NCBI RefSeq assembly: GCF_025583945.1
Contig: NZ_JAOEGU010000002.1
Span: forward strand, 1-64,000
DNA length: 64,000 bases
DNA from: Methylobacter psychrophilus
Lineage (GTDB): Bacteria; Pseudomonadota; Gammaproteobacteria; Methylococcales; Methylomonadaceae
Direction of reading: 5' to 3'
Positions 7,773 to 20,700 of the stretch are shown here, piece after piece; within the stretch, counting starts at the first letter, position 1; the number at the start of each line of letters is the position of its first letter. Below the pieces are notes generated by a model. It saw only the letters and a program-made list of their open reading frames with translations, was not told the DNA's origin and searched no databases. Made by a program: the position numbers and the translations under genes.

Positions 7773-9419
7773 ATGAAAAAATTAGTATTGAGCGCAGCTA
7801 TACTGGCAGCGTTATCAGCAACCGCTGCCCAGGCAACGATTGTCATTGGTAGCAATGGCGTCCCCGTCATTAATCCCGCTGACACCAATATTTTGTATTT
7901 GTCAGGTGCCTCTGCGGCAGAAAAATTTATTGAAGGCGTTATGACTAATTCTGCAGTACCTGCTGCTGACAGAATTTGTGATACATCCAAAAAGGTTTAT
8001 AAATTCCAGGATACTGCTACTACTTCGCAATATGCTTATTTGTGCGAAAGAGCAACTACCAATGCTTCTGTGCCTACCAATAAGGCCAATATTTTAATTT
8101 ACAAACGCAGTGCCGGCGGTTCAGCCTTTGGTGTGAGTCCACTTATTGCCGAAGCTAACGGTGATGCAGCATCTGCCACTATCGCGTTCTTAAAAATTGA
8201 CACGTCTTGTACTGTAGCTACTGCGGCTGTTGCTGGCACAACATTAGGTAAGATTAGCTGTGCATATAATGCAGCAGATGCTGCTACTTATACCACTCAT
8301 ATTCCTGATTTTGGTATCTCTGACGTCGATCCTGGCCAGTTTACTGGTAGTAATGCGCCGTTGAATCCGGCTACCGGTGCGCCTTATGTCAGTGTTACTT
8401 CAGCTGATGTCGCCAAATTAACAATAAAAAGTGCTTCTACATTGGTTTTTGGCGTACCCGTTACCAAAAATTTGTATTTTGCCTTGCAAGCCGCTCAAAA
8501 ATCTCTGGGCACAGTACCTTCCAGTTGTGTGGTAGGTGATGAAACTGAAGCTTGTATGCCTAGCTTAAGTTCTGCACAAATCGCTACTATTCATGCGGGT
8601 ACGATAGTTGACTGGAATCAACTGAAAGTAGGTACCGTTGGTTTGTTTGATTGGGCGACAACTAATGCATCCGCTTATTTACCGACTGCGTCTTATTTGC
8701 ATACATGCCGTCGCGAGAATGGTTCAGGTACACAAGCGCAATCGAATATTAAATTTCTAGGCGATCCTTGTACTTCTGCCAGTCTTACAGCCGGATCTGA
8801 CGCGGTTGCTCAGGGTTTTGGTGAAGGCGATGGCTTGGCCATGGTACACGAGAACAACAGTTCAGGTGTGGTTGATGAGTGTTTAAATGAATTGCAAGAC
8901 GGTACCAATACAGTAGGTACTGCTTTTGATAATTCTTACGGTGTGCGTTGGGCAGTAGGAATCCAGTCAATGGAGAAAAAAACCGCTACTACTTCTAAAT
9001 ACCGCTTTGTTAAAGTTGATAGTGTGGCGCCTACCTTGGCCAATGTAGTTAACGGTAAATACCGTGATTGGGCAGAAAATACTTTTCAATATGGTACTGC
9101 CCATGTTTTTTCCAGCAACTCTGCTGAAAACACGGCTCTGAAAGCTTTGACTGATGCAATTATTAAATCTTCTGGCGCACCCGAAGTAATGGCTAAATTG
9201 AACACCGGTTTTGCTCATACCTTTATACCTGTAGCAGCCAATCAAGGTGCTTATATGGCAGTACCGAGCAACTATGCTATAGAAGCAAATGGTGCTTTCT
9301 TGAGCAGCAGACCGGTTAATCCTTACAGTCATGCAACACCTGCTTTATCGGTTAATAACTGCCGCGTACCTTCTGTTTACAGTAACGGTACAGCGCCTTC
9401 AGGTGATACTGGTTTGTAA
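7773..9419 (+). CDS. Secreted PstS-like substrate-binding protein
   Basis: 548 residues with a clean Sec signal (about 1-21, LSAAILAALSATAAQA). The body has features of type II periplasmic binding proteins of the phosphate-binding (PstS) sort: LSGASAAEKFIEGVM near the mature N-terminus, YKRSAGGSAFGV, SSAQIATIHAGTIVDWNQL, and CRRENGSGTQAQSN, which resembles the RRDGSGT phosphate loop of PstS. It is longer than typical PstS (about 350) and has several cysteine pairs. No ABC permease or ATPase is adjacent; instead it precedes the TPS genes, so it may be an extracellular ligand-binding protein. Phosphate specificity is unproven. A GAGA Shine-Dalgarno-like motif lies 7-10 bases upstream of the ATG, and a strong terminator follows the gene. 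Confidence 0.65.
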   Translation: MKKLVLSAAILAALSATAAQATIVIGSNGVPVINPADTNILYLSGASAAEKFIEGVMTNSAVPAADRICDTSKKVYKFQDTATTSQYAYLCERATTNASVPTNKANILIYKRSAGGSAFGVSPLIAEANGDAASATIAFLKIDTSCTVATAAVAGTTLGKISCAYNAADAATYTTHIPDFGISDVDPGQFTGSNAPLNPATGAPYVSVTSADVAKLTIKSASTLVFGVPVTKNLYFALQAAQKSLGTVPSSCVVGDETEACMPSLSSAQIATIHAGTIVDWNQLKVGTVGLFDWATTNASAYLPTASYLHTCRRENGSGTQAQSNIKFLGDPCTSASLTAGSDAVAQGFGEGDGLAMVHENNSSGVVDECLNELQDGTNTVGTAFDNSYGVRWAVGIQSMEKKTATTSKYRFVKVDSVAPTLANVVNGKYRDWAENTFQYGTAHVFSSNSAENTALKALTDAIIKSSGAPEVMAKLNTGFAHTFIPVAANQGAYMAVPSNYAIEANGAFLSSRPVNPYSHATPALSVNNCRVPSVYSNGTAPSGDTGL

Positions 9420-9476
9420 TAAACATTTAACCGGGGCAATCCCGGTTTGAGTCAAGGATGACTTACCCTTTAAAAA

Positions 9477-9508
9477 ACCAGCCGTTTAAGGACGGCTGGT
9501 TTTTTTTT
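9477..9508 (+). terminator. Intrinsic terminator after the PstS-like gene
   Basis: Stem ACCAGCCGT/ACGGCTGGT followed by eight T; A-rich on the other side, so possibly bidirectional. The following 9509-9697 contains no supported gene. TATAAT occurs at 9681-9686, only 12 bases from the annotated TpsB start. Confidence 0.85.
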
Positions 9509-9697
9509 GCTTGTAAATTGGTCATGCATGTCATGAGTGCCGAATGCTAAGCTCATGCTTGATATTTCACTACTAGCAGTTCCGGCTTAGTCGCCTTAAT
9601 TTCGGTTAATTCCCAAGTGCCTAATGTAGCTTTTAACTTACACTCAGCCATCCTGTCATAAAACCTTAACTTTACTTTTATATAATAAAAAATAGAG

Positions 9698-11401
9698 ATG
9701 CTTTCATTGGGAAGGCGCAGATTAGTGTTAACCAATATACGCATGCAACAAAATCGTAATAAACGTAGCCGCGCTTTAGTCTGTTTGGCCTGGAGTGGTT
9801 TTGCCCTGGCTCAAGCTCAAGCCGGGCTTGATGCCTACGCACAAGAAGCGCCGCAAGTAACAGCAACTGACGTTGAGCAACAAAATGTTCCCAAGCCGCC
9901 TGCTGCCAGTTTTGATTTGCTGGAATTGCGAGTGAAGGGTAATACCCTGCTTGACAAGAAACAACTGGAACGCACGATCTATCCCTTTCTGGGCCTCAAA
10001 AAAAGCATAGACAACGTTGATTTGGCACGCTCTGCTTTAGAGGAGTTTTATAGAGCCAAAGGCTATCAAACTGTTATGGTGGATATTCCCGAGCAAGACG
10101 TAACAAACGGTATCGTTTATTTAAATGTCGTGGAAGGCAAGGTATCGCGCTTGCGGGTAACAGAGTCCCGCTATTTCTCGCTGGGCAAAATTAAGGCCGG
10201 AGTGCCGGAGCTGGCAGAAGGTAAGGTGCCTAACTTCCCCGTGATGCAGAAACAATTGACAGAGTTGGGAGGGGAAAGCGCCGACCGGAAAGTTCAGCCA
10301 ATTTTGCGTGCCGGTGAAACCCCCGGAACACTGGAAGTTGATTTAAAAGTAAAAGATGAGTTGCCGTTACACGGCAGGGTCGAGCTTAATGGTCGAAATA
10401 CTTACGGTACGTCGCGATTACGCCTGGTGTCGTCATTGCATTATGACAATCTCTGGCAGAAAATGCACAGTGCGTCGTTGATGTATCAGGTGTCACCCGA
10501 GATCAGTCAGGAAGTCAGCGTGTGGGCCGGTACCTATGCCATGCCGGTGTTTAATACCGATATGCGGTTGGCGCTATATGGTGTTAATTCTTCGTCAACT
10601 TCAAATGTTGCCAGTGTTGGGGGTACAACAATCATCGGTACCGGTAGTATTTATGGTGCAAGGTTGGTAAAGCCGTTACCGGCGCTGGACAATTATTTTC
10701 ACAGCGCAACGCTGGGTGCCGATTACAAGGATTTTAAGGAAAATTTAACCTTAAACAGCCCCGGTGGTTATAAAACACCCATTAGTTATCTACCGTTTCT
10801 TGCTCAATATAGCGGTAGTTTTCGGAGTAAAGAATCGTTAACCAGTTTTGATTTAGGGATGCATTTTTCGGTGCGTGGTTTGGGTAACGATCAGGCCGAG
10901 TTTGAAAACAAGCGTTATCTGGCCAAAGCCAATTATATGTATGCAACCGGTGATGTTAAGTTTCTTTATAACTTGCCATTGGGTATGGAAGTAAGCAGTC
11001 ATGTTTCTGGTCAGGTAGCCGATTCCCCCCTCATTAGTAATGAACAATTTTCGTTGGGCGGCGCGACGAGTGTACGTGGTTATTATGAAACAATGGCATT
11101 GGCTGATGACGGTGTATTTGGTTCGCTTGAGCTACATTCGCCACATTTAGGCTTGGAGAGTTGGGATTATCTCAATAAATTGAAATTGCTGGCGTTTGTT
11201 GATGTAGGACAAGGTTGGATACAGAACCCGTTGCCGGGTAATCTTAGTGGCAATACGCTGGCTGGTGCCGGTTTCGGTATGCATTTTCAGATGTGGAAAT
11301 ACTTGAACGGTATGTTGGATGTCGGCTTTCCGTTTATTTCGCTGGGACCGGTGAGCAAAGGTGATCCACGTTTGGATTTTAATATCGCCACCGAATTTTA
11401 A
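9698..11401 (+). CDS. TpsB outer-membrane transporter (ShlB/FhaC/HecB family)
   Basis: 567 residues. After an N-terminal export signal (hydrophobic stretch ending near AQAQA), residues about 73-150 form a POTRA_2 domain (LLELRVKGNTLLDKKQLE, LARSALEEFYRAKGYQTVMV) and about 225-567 an Omp85/ShlB-type 16-strand barrel ending in the usual aromatic residue (LDFNIATEF). Late in the barrel FSLGGATSVRGYYE carries the VRG(Y/F) motif of the L6 loop that is essential in FhaC. TpsB proteins secrete one partner exoprotein across the outer membrane; the partner is the giant TpsA immediately downstream. The start is uncertain: the internal ATG at 9743 (MQQNRNKRSR) gives a more normal signal peptide and better spacing from the TATAAT at 9681. 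Confidence 0.88.
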   Translation: MLSLGRRRLVLTNIRMQQNRNKRSRALVCLAWSGFALAQAQAGLDAYAQEAPQVTATDVEQQNVPKPPAASFDLLELRVKGNTLLDKKQLERTIYPFLGLKKSIDNVDLARSALEEFYRAKGYQTVMVDIPEQDVTNGIVYLNVVEGKVSRLRVTESRYFSLGKIKAGVPELAEGKVPNFPVMQKQLTELGGESADRKVQPILRAGETPGTLEVDLKVKDELPLHGRVELNGRNTYGTSRLRLVSSLHYDNLWQKMHSASLMYQVSPEISQEVSVWAGTYAMPVFNTDMRLALYGVNSSSTSNVASVGGTTIIGTGSIYGARLVKPLPALDNYFHSATLGADYKDFKENLTLNSPGGYKTPISYLPFLAQYSGSFRSKESLTSFDLGMHFSVRGLGNDQAEFENKRYLAKANYMYATGDVKFLYNLPLGMEVSSHVSGQVADSPLISNEQFSLGGATSVRGYYETMALADDGVFGSLELHSPHLGLESWDYLNKLKLLAFVDVGQGWIQNPLPGNLSGNTLAGAGFGMHFQMWKYLNGMLDVGFPFISLGPVSKGDPRLDFNIATEF

Positions 11402-11584
11402 AATTACAGACGATATTTGCATTTTTCATAGAATTCCTGAAGTAGTTGACACTTTTTTACGACAAAAAATGCGAATAATCTTTGTAGGTTGGGTTAGGAA
11501 CCAGCCTAACTCGACATAGATATTCCGTACCGCAGGCGTTTTACAGTACCAAGTGCCGGTATGATTATCCGGCAATAAGTTTTT

Positions 11585-11664
11585 TAGTGTCAAACCTAAA
11601 CCCGTTGTGAAGCGGGGGCAGAAAGTTGCGGATCTTGCCTGGCAAGATGGCCGGGCTATCACTT
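11585..11664 (+). promoter_or_regulatory. Cyclic-di-GMP-I (GEMM-I) riboswitch candidate
   Basis: Same skeleton as 6672-6768: CAAACCTAAACCCG, GAAGCGGGGGCAGAAAGTTG, then CGGATCT and a short hairpin, closed by AGATGGCCGGGCTATC. P1 can form between AGTG (11586-11589) and CACT (11660-11663). It ends about 40 bases before the ATG of the giant TpsA. Sharing this control with the VPLPA-CTERM protein places both surface products under one second messenger. The rest of the 11402-11703 gap holds no gene; an isolated TTGACA at 11446-11451 lacks a well-spaced -10. Confidence 0.75.
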
Positions 11665-11703
11665 ACTAAAGTATGTTAATTATTTTTGTTAAAGGTTACA
11701 ACC

Positions 11704-14700
11704 ATGTCTCACAAAACGCAGCTGATCTCATCTAAACCGGTAGAAAATCTATTCAGATTAAAGCCGCTGGTTGCGTATATGCGGGTGGTGATTGCCGGTG
11801 GCTTGTTCGCCGGTGTGGTTGTGCCAACTCATGCCGAGTTACCGGTTCCTGTTGCGGCTGGCGGTTTTGTCAGTTCCGGTAGTGCCACCAATACGATTAT
11901 CGGTGATACTCTGCGTATTGATCAGCAGAGCGATAAAGCCATTCTAAACTGGCAAAGTTTTAATGTTGGTAAAGAAAATACTGTTCAGTTTGTTCAGCCA
12001 GGTAGTTCATCAATTGCTTTAAATCGTATTAATCAAGCTGATCCCAGTCAAATTTTTGGTCAGATAATTGCCAACGGCCAGGTCTATCTATATAACCAAA
12101 ATGGGTTTGTGTTCGGTAAGGATTCGGTAGTCAACACCAATAGTCTATTGGCCAGTACCTTAAATATTACTGATGAGGCATTTAATCAGGGTCTTACCCG
12201 CGTATTCGATGACAATAACGGTGCGGCTGCTTTGGCCATTGAGCCAATGAAATCGGGTGCCACAATGGACCCCAAAACCGCCAGGATTTTAATCGAAGCC
12301 GGAGCTAAAATCCATACCGATAAATCAGGCCGAATCATCATCGTTGCTCCAACGATTGAGAATAAAGGTTCGTTGTCAAGTGATAATCAAGGGCAAATTA
12401 TTCTGGCGGCCAGTCAGGATAAGGTCTATTTGCAGGCTGCCAGCCCGACAAGTCCTTTTGCGGGATTGGTCGTTGAAGTGGATACCGGTGGCACAGTGAC
12501 CAACGCCGGTGATATCCTGGCGAAACAGGGTAATATTACCATGGCCGGTTTTGCCGTTAACCAGCAAGGCCGGGTGAGCGCGACTACCTCGGTGAGTGTT
12601 AATGGCTCTATTCGGCTGCTGGCGCAGGAGCAGCACGGAAAATTGGGTGAACAATTGGTTGCGACCAGTACCACGCGAGCTACAGCGATGGATGACGGCC
12701 TTGGCACCAAGGCAAAAGTGACTTTTTCCCCAGGCAGTGTAACGCAGGTAATTGCTGATGCTGATGGAGGCACCGCTATTGACGAGCAGCTTCAGCCAGA
12801 GTCGTATATGCAGGTATCTGCAAACACAGTGCACTTAAAATCGGGATCATCAATTAAGGTTACTGGTGGAAAAGTAGATATAACTGCCACTGATAATTTG
12901 GCTAATGCTACGCTTGGGCAAAGCGGTCAAATCCATGTTGAAAACGGTGCCCGTATAGATGTTTCCGGAACAAAAGGCGTGGTAGCTCGGATGGAGCGTA
13001 ATGTCGCTCAGATTTCGGTGCAAAGTTTTGAATTACGCGATGCACCGTTACAACGAACCGGTGTCTTAAAAGGTGAAACCATCAACGTTGATCTTCGCAA
13101 GCCCACAAGCATTGTCGATATTAGCGGAGCATTAGCCCGAATAACTCGTGGTATTGACGAACGATTGGGTGTCGGTGGTCAAATTAATTTTACTGCCAGC
13201 GGCGATGTTATCATTAATGACGGTGCTAATGTTGATATTTCCGGCGGTTCAGTCATCTATCAGGATGGCTACATTAATACCACCAAGTTAATGAACGATT
13301 TTGGTCGTATTGTTGATATTAGTGCCGCTGATCCGAATCAGCATTACCAAGCTATTTTTGGCGTAGTGACGGAAAACCACCTGAAATGGGGAGTCACTAC
13401 TGTCTATAATATTCTTGACCAATTTGGGCCTGGTGTATTTCAGAATGGCTATGTAGAAGGTAAGGATGCCGGCAACTTTACTATAAAAGCACCACTGGTA
13501 GCTTGGAATGGTAATTTGGTTGCAGGTAGCGTTACCGATATTTATCAGCGTGATATTTCAACTGCGCCTTTTGGCGGGCAATTTTCTGTCGATACGGCCG
13601 TTTTTAATTCCTTACAGAATATTCGCTTTCAAACCGAAGGCAACAGTTTACAAATTGCACTTGATAGCGCTTTTCCTAAAGACGGTGATAAAAAGCCTGT
13701 TGATATGATTATAGCCGCAGACTTGTTTAGCCATTCCGGTGTTCAAGAGGTTTCCGTTAAAACCCTGGGTAATGTTACTCTTGCTGAGGGTGTCAATATT
13801 GCCATGCAACCGACGGGTAGTTTAAGTGTTGAAGCCGGTAATATTAATATAGATGGCAGTTTTAAAGCCGCTAGCGGCACTATTAATTTAAAGGCTGCTA
13901 CTAATTCAGTATCAACAATTGCCGGTTTTTTAGAAATTGGTAAGCAGGCAGTACTTGATGTGTCCGGCTTGTGGGTTAATGATTTCCAAAAAGGCTTGTC
14001 CGCATCGCCTACTGATCTTCTGGCGATTGCTGGCGGTACGGTTAAACTTCAAGCTGATGAGCATTTGCTGGTTAACGCGGGTTCTGCGATACACGCCGAT
14101 GGCGGTGCCTGGCAGCCGTTAAGCAGAAAACTGCAAGCAGGTAAGGGTGGTGATATCACGCTTGCTGCTGTCGGAACCAATGCGATACCTTCAACTTTGA
14201 CGCTGGCAGGTAATTTGTCGGCTTATGGTTTAGAGCAGAATGGTAGTTTAACTCTCGCAAGTGGACGAATTATTGTCGGTAAACTTAATGCTGCTGAAGT
14301 AGAGGCTAATGCGATTGATCAGGCTTTAGTGCTTGGAGTATCAAATGACAATTTTGACTTTTCTCAACAATTGGCTTTTAGCAAGATAGATTTGTTGGCT
14401 AATTTTGCTGATTTGACGGTTAAATCCGGTGTGCATCTTGATTTAAAAGCAAAAAATCTTGAAATTGAACCCGGGTTTCTGGCAAAAATAACGGGTAGTT
14501 CGTTGCGTGATTTTACAAAAATTGTCGAGTTACCGGAGCATTTACGAAATCCTCTACAATTAACTTTGGACGGAAATACGGGAGTTACCGTTGAAGCAGG
14601 TAGTCATGTAATGCTCGATAAAGGCTCTGTAATGACGATACAGAGTTCAATCGGCAGCATTTTTGTTGATGGTCAGCTACAAGCCGATGCCGGCCAAATT

Positions 14701-17700
14701 AAATTGGCCATACTTCCTTTGGCAGGTCTGGAATATGATGCCAAGCAGACTATTTGGCTGGGTGAACATGCCAAGATTCTGGCGCAGGGTGCTACACGTA
14801 TGAATATCCCTGATATTTTAGGTCGCCGTACAGGTGAAGTGCTAAACGGCGGCGAAATTAGTTTTGATGCGCAGCGTGGTGCTGTGGTTCTGACGGAAGG
14901 TTCACTGCTTGACGTATCGGGAACGAGTGGTCAGCTGGATATATTACAATCAACAAAGAATGTTGGCGTTAACTATGCTGAACAAATAATTGCTTCCGAT
15001 GCCGGCAAGATACAGCTGACTGCTGCCGAAGGTATTGTACTGGATGGAACCCTGCGAGGTATTGGCGGTTCTTCAACGACACATGGTGGGGGACTTGAGA
15101 TAACTCTGGATCGTTCAAAACGTAATCCTCCGGATGTTCCAAAAATCCCGTTCCCCGACGATGCATTAATCATTAACGTCAATCAGTTTAGAAATCGTTC
15201 ATTAGGTAAAGACCTTGGCTTTGGTGATGATTTTTCAGGCGTTTTAAATGGACAGGCAACGCTGAGCGCAGATAAAGTTATGGCGGGTGGTTTTGCTGAT
15301 CTGCGTTTGAGTACCAAGGATGAAGTTGTGTTTGTAGGGGATGTCAATTTAACCACCACTGAGCGGATAAATATTGATGCCAGAATTATTAGTGCGGCAG
15401 GTGTCGATGGTGCGGATGCAGGGAAAGTTGTTCTTAAAACGGATTTACTGACAATTGGCTCCTCTTTGAATCGGTCGATAGCTGATTCCGCAGCTGTTGG
15501 CAAAGGCCTGTTGACTGCCAGCGCACAATGGATTCAATTAAGTGGCGCTACCCAGTGGAATGGTTTTAGTCGTATTGCTTTAAACAGCGAGCATGATTTA
15601 CGCACTATCGGTTTGCGTAACGATGATAACCAGCGAGATTTTGTTGGTGCGCTGGTAACAGCGGCTGATTTACATTTACAAGCCAGTCAAATATATCCTT
15701 CGACCCTGACTGACTTTACCTTCGTGGTAAAAAACAATCCAGACGGAAAAATCAGTATTACCGGACGTAATACTGATGTGTCGCCCTTATCGGCGGGTGG
15801 TAAATTGACTTTTGAAGCAGCCGTTATCAATCAGCAGGGGGTTTTAAAAGCGCCGTTGGGTACAATTACTCTTAAAGCCGATAAGAGTTTGACGCTCGAC
15901 GAAGGCAGTTTGACTTCGGTATCTGCCAAGAATCAAATAATTCCATTTGGGGTAACTCAAGGCGGTCTGGATTGGCTTTATCCATTGGACAGTTTGCGTA
16001 ATCTGGTATTTGATAGTGCTCCGGAAAAGCGCTTGGTATTGTCGGCACCAGCAATGACCCTTGCCAAGGGCAGTGTGGTCGATGTGACTGGTGGTGGTGA
16101 TTTGTCTGCCTACGAATTTCTACCCGGAGCGGGTGGCTCATATGATTATTTACAATCGGGCAGCGCATCTAATCAAGGTGGCTTTGCCATTTTGCCGGCA
16201 TTAGGTTCTCAGTTGGCACCCTATGATCATTATGAAAGTCAAGGCTTTTCTTACGCTCCCGGCAGTACCGTGTATCTGAGCGGCAGTTCTGTTTTGCCTG
16301 CCGGGGAATATGCGATTTTACCAGCTCATTATGCATTGATGCCGGGGGCATTTTTGATAACGCCGCAGGCTAATTCGCAAGATATAGCGATTAATCAATA
16401 TACGATTGATGGACGTACTATTGTCCCTGGCTATCAAAAGCTGGCAGGATCAAGCGTTGTTGATGCACGCAGTAACGGCTATCGGATTGAAAGTGGTGCC
16501 GATGTCCGCATAAGGTCAAAATACGATGCCGTTACTGCCAATCAATTTTATCAGGATCGTGCAACGAAAAATTCGACCGATGTTCCTTTGTTACCAATCG
16601 ATAGTGGTCAAATAACCTTGATAGCTCAAACCAGGCTGATCATGGATGGGCAATTTATGGTTGATGCCGTGTCGGGTGGTCGAGGCGCAAGAATGGACAT
16701 CGCCGCCAATAAAATTAACGTGGTTAACCAGTTGAGTGCAGCACCAGTGGCTGGCACGCTTGAAATTCTGGCAGATAATTTGAGTGGGTTAAAAATCGAT
16801 AGCCTGCTGTTGGGTGGGTCTCGTAGCCGTAATGCGAGTTCTAATGCAACTGATGTTAACGTAACAGCAGAGGAAGTAATTTTTTCTGCTAATAGTAAAT
16901 TATTTGTTTCTGACTTAATTGTCGCTGCTGCCCATAAAATTGAAGTGCAGAATGGTGCGGAGTTAACGGCAAACGGCAAAATCAATAGTGGTGACAGCAT
17001 ACTGAATGTGAGTGGTGACGGTGCGTTGCTGCGGCTTTCTGGCGATAAGCAAGTCATATTAAACAGAACCAACACGCCTGGTGATAACGGTAAATTGATA
17101 GTTGCCGCAGGGTCGAAACTGACGGCTTCCGAGTCCATGCTGCTGGATGCCAGTCAATCGACTTCACTGGAAGGCGATGTTTTTATGAACGGTGGTTCTT
17201 TAAACCTAAGTGCTAACGCCATTAACATGGGTGAAGTAGCTGGCTTGACCCTTAATGCTTTAAATTTAACCGATCAGAAATTATTAAATCTATCTGTCGA
17301 TGAATTAATTTTAAACAGTCGAGGCACTGTTGGCTTTTATGGTAATGTCGGGCAAGTTGATGCACCTATAAAATTCGATCGACTGGTTATTAATGCCGCC
17401 GGGTTTTCGGGTTTTGGTAGTAGTGATCAGGCGGTTAGGTTGGAAGCTAATGACCTGGTATTGGCAAATCCGTTAGGTGCCATTGCAACGACTACAGGTA
17501 CCGGATTAGGCAGTCTTGATTTATTAGCCACTAATTTTACTCAGGGAGCAGGAACCTTTGCAGTTAAAGGCTTTAATGCCGTTAATATCAATGTAAATAA
17601 CAAATTTATCGTCGATGGTAAAAGTGCTCTGAATGTTGCTGCAGATTTAAATTTAAACGCAGGTTACCTGACTGCAACCGGGGGTTCCAGTTTTAAACTG

Positions 17701-20700
17701 GATGCCAGTGGTCATGCTCTAAATATCAATGGCAATGAGGGTGCAATTAGTGCAGTGTCACCTGGCTTTGGCGGGGCAATGGAGTTTGTTGCTGATACTA
17801 TTGCTTTTGATGCAAATACTCTGTTAGCTTCCGGCAGGCTAAATCTGCAAGCCTTAATTGGTGATGTCTTTGTCGGTTCGGCTGCAAATATTGATCTGGC
17901 AGGCCGGGCGGTAACTTTTGCCGATATAGCAGATTACACGCCAGGTGGTACTTTTACAGCAATTGCCGATAAGGGTGCAATAACGCTAGCTTCAGGGTCA
18001 AAATTGGACATCAGTACGGGCGGTGGTTCGGCGGCGGGTGGTAATCTGGTTCTTAAAGCTCCCAAGCAGGCCGTAACCTTGGCCGGGCAAATCAAGGCCA
18101 CCGCCAGTAGCGCTGAAATTGATGTGTCTGCTTTTAGCGGTTCATCCAATTTTGATAGTTTGATGGCTGTTCTTAATAATGCCGGTATAGACAATACAAT
18201 TTATTTCCGTAGCCGCGATGCCAATATAGTCCAGGCAGCAAATAACATAATTAACGCTAATAATGTCACGTTGGTTGCTGACAAAGGTGCTGTCAATATT
18301 TTCGGGCAGCTTCATGCTGACGGTGTTGATCAAGGTGGCAAGATTAATATTTATGCGGGTGATAAAGTTACTTTGGAAGCTGGGGGGCAATTAACAGCAA
18401 TCGGTGCCAAGGGTGGTAAAGTCTTATTATCTTCGGTAGATGATGATAGTGATGGTATCAGTGGTATTGCATTAAAAGACGGTTCCATGATTGACGTCAG
18501 CGGTACTGAGGCGGGCGGGGATGTGACTTTACGCGCTTTGCGTACAGCTACCGGAATTAATGTTGAACCGGTTTCTGCAGGCGTGGTTAAGGGTGCCGCC
18601 AGATTTTATGCAGAGGGTGTTAAAAAATATACCAATGCTGATTTGGGTAATGATAGTCAGATTAACACGGCAGATATTACCAAGATAAAAACCCAAACTG
18701 CTAATTACATGACTTCAACGACTATGACTAATGTCGCTAATCTGGCACCAGGAATGCGCTTAACTGCCGGGGTTGAAGTTGATTACAACGGCAATTTAAC
18801 CTTAAAAGATAATTGGGATTTGGTCACATGGCGTTATGGTGATATTGCTGACAGTAATGTTTGGAATGATTTGCCGGGCAGATTGGTTATTAAGACCAGT
18901 GGTGATTTTAAAGTCGATAAGTCACTAACTGATGGTTTTAAAACGGAGAGTTTTGGTGGTGTAAACATCATTGATAAGCTGCAGGGCGGTGAATCCTGGT
19001 CTTATAATCTGGTTGCAGGTGCGGATGTTAAAAGCGCTGATATTAATGCGGCGGCTCAAACAGGTAATTTAGTGATTGCTTCCAATACGGTTATTCGTAC
19101 CGGTAGTGGCGACATGCAATTGACAGCGGGGGGTGATATTAATTTTACCGATGGTTCTTCTTCAGTTTATAACGCCGGACATCCTACCGAGACATCGCCT
19201 TATGGCAGTTTAAAAGATCGTTTCGTCGCGCTGACTTTTTATAGCGAATATCCGGTGGAAGGAGGCGACCTGGCAATAGTCGCCGGAGGCAATATTAATG
19301 GCGCAGCTACCACCACTAACGATTTTAATGATTGGTTATTTCGGATAGGTAGTTGGGCGGCGACTGACGATCACTCAGGACAAAGACCTACTGCATGGGG
19401 TATTGCACTGGGATATTCGCCTGCTTTTAGTTCGTTAAATCCTGCCAGATCAAGTCAACCTTTCTTTAAGCAAAATGTCGGCTCATTTGGCGGTGGTGCT
19501 GTCATGGTATCTGCCGGCGGTAATATCAGTAATCTTGATGTGATGATGCCAACTACGGGCAAGCAGACGGGTGAAGCAGATAACAGTACTACAAACAGTT
19601 TTGATTTTTTAACCAATCAAGTCGAAGTTAATGGCGGTGGTGCCATGCAAATTAGTGCCGGAGGTGATATTGCCGGAGGTACTTATTATTTAGGAAAAGG
19701 TAACGGCACGATGACAGCCGGTGGGCAAGTTACCGGCGGAAGCGTCTTTACCAAGGGTCCTGAGTTTTTGATTGGCGATACGAAGTTTTCTGTCAATGCG
19801 GGTAGTGGTGCCAGTATAACCGGGGTATCGGATCCAATGATTGAGCATAAAGCTGATGTCAATTTTTTCAGTTACAGTGCCGCTAGTGCAATTAATATAG
19901 GATCATTATCCGGTGACATTATATTAAGCTCTGATGGAAGTATTTTCCCCAGAAGCAACACCAACAGTAACCAACAAACATTGGCGCGAATTTATCCGGC
20001 ATCGCTTCATTCCACTGCCTTTGGCGGTAGTATTGAATTAACAGATGAGATTATCCTGTTTCCAGGTGCAAACGCTGAGTTGAGTTTGCTTGCCGAACAA
20101 AACATTACCGCCGATTTAGGTATCAGGTTGGGGATGTCGGATGGAGATCGTACATTATTGCCTTATCCGGAATCACCATTGTCGCGTAATAATATGTCGG
20201 CAGTCATTGGCAGGATTGATCCTTTTGGCGGTGATTCCAAGCTGTTGCACGCGGCCGTGCCCATTCATAGCGGTGATAATCAGCCTGTGCGCTTGGTTAC
20301 CAGGCAGGGTGATATAGAAAATATAGGCTTTAATCTCGCGAAAAAAGCTTTAATTAAATCTGGTCATGATATTGTCAATTTATCGCTCGCAATCCAACAT
20401 GTAAATGAGGGTGATGTCACGTTATTGGAAGCTACACGCGATCTTCTTGATACCAGTGACCGTGATCCTGCGACAGGTGGCTTGTTAGGTAATTCTGCAA
20501 AGATCGAAGTCGGCGGTCCCGGCGAAGTGCTGGTTAAAACAGGGCGTAATATTGACTTGGGTGCCTCCGGTGGTATTTCTACCTTGGGTAATGTTGTAAA
20601 CACCGTCTTGCCAGGTCAGGGTGCCAATTTAACTATCCTTGCCGGTGCTAACGGAGAGCTTGATTATTCTGGTTTCATTGCTACTTATTTACAGGGCAAT

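Noticed and set aside
11446-11451. TTGACA as a -35 for tpsA
   Set aside because: No -10 at 16-18 bases spacing; the next AATAAT is 22 bases away.
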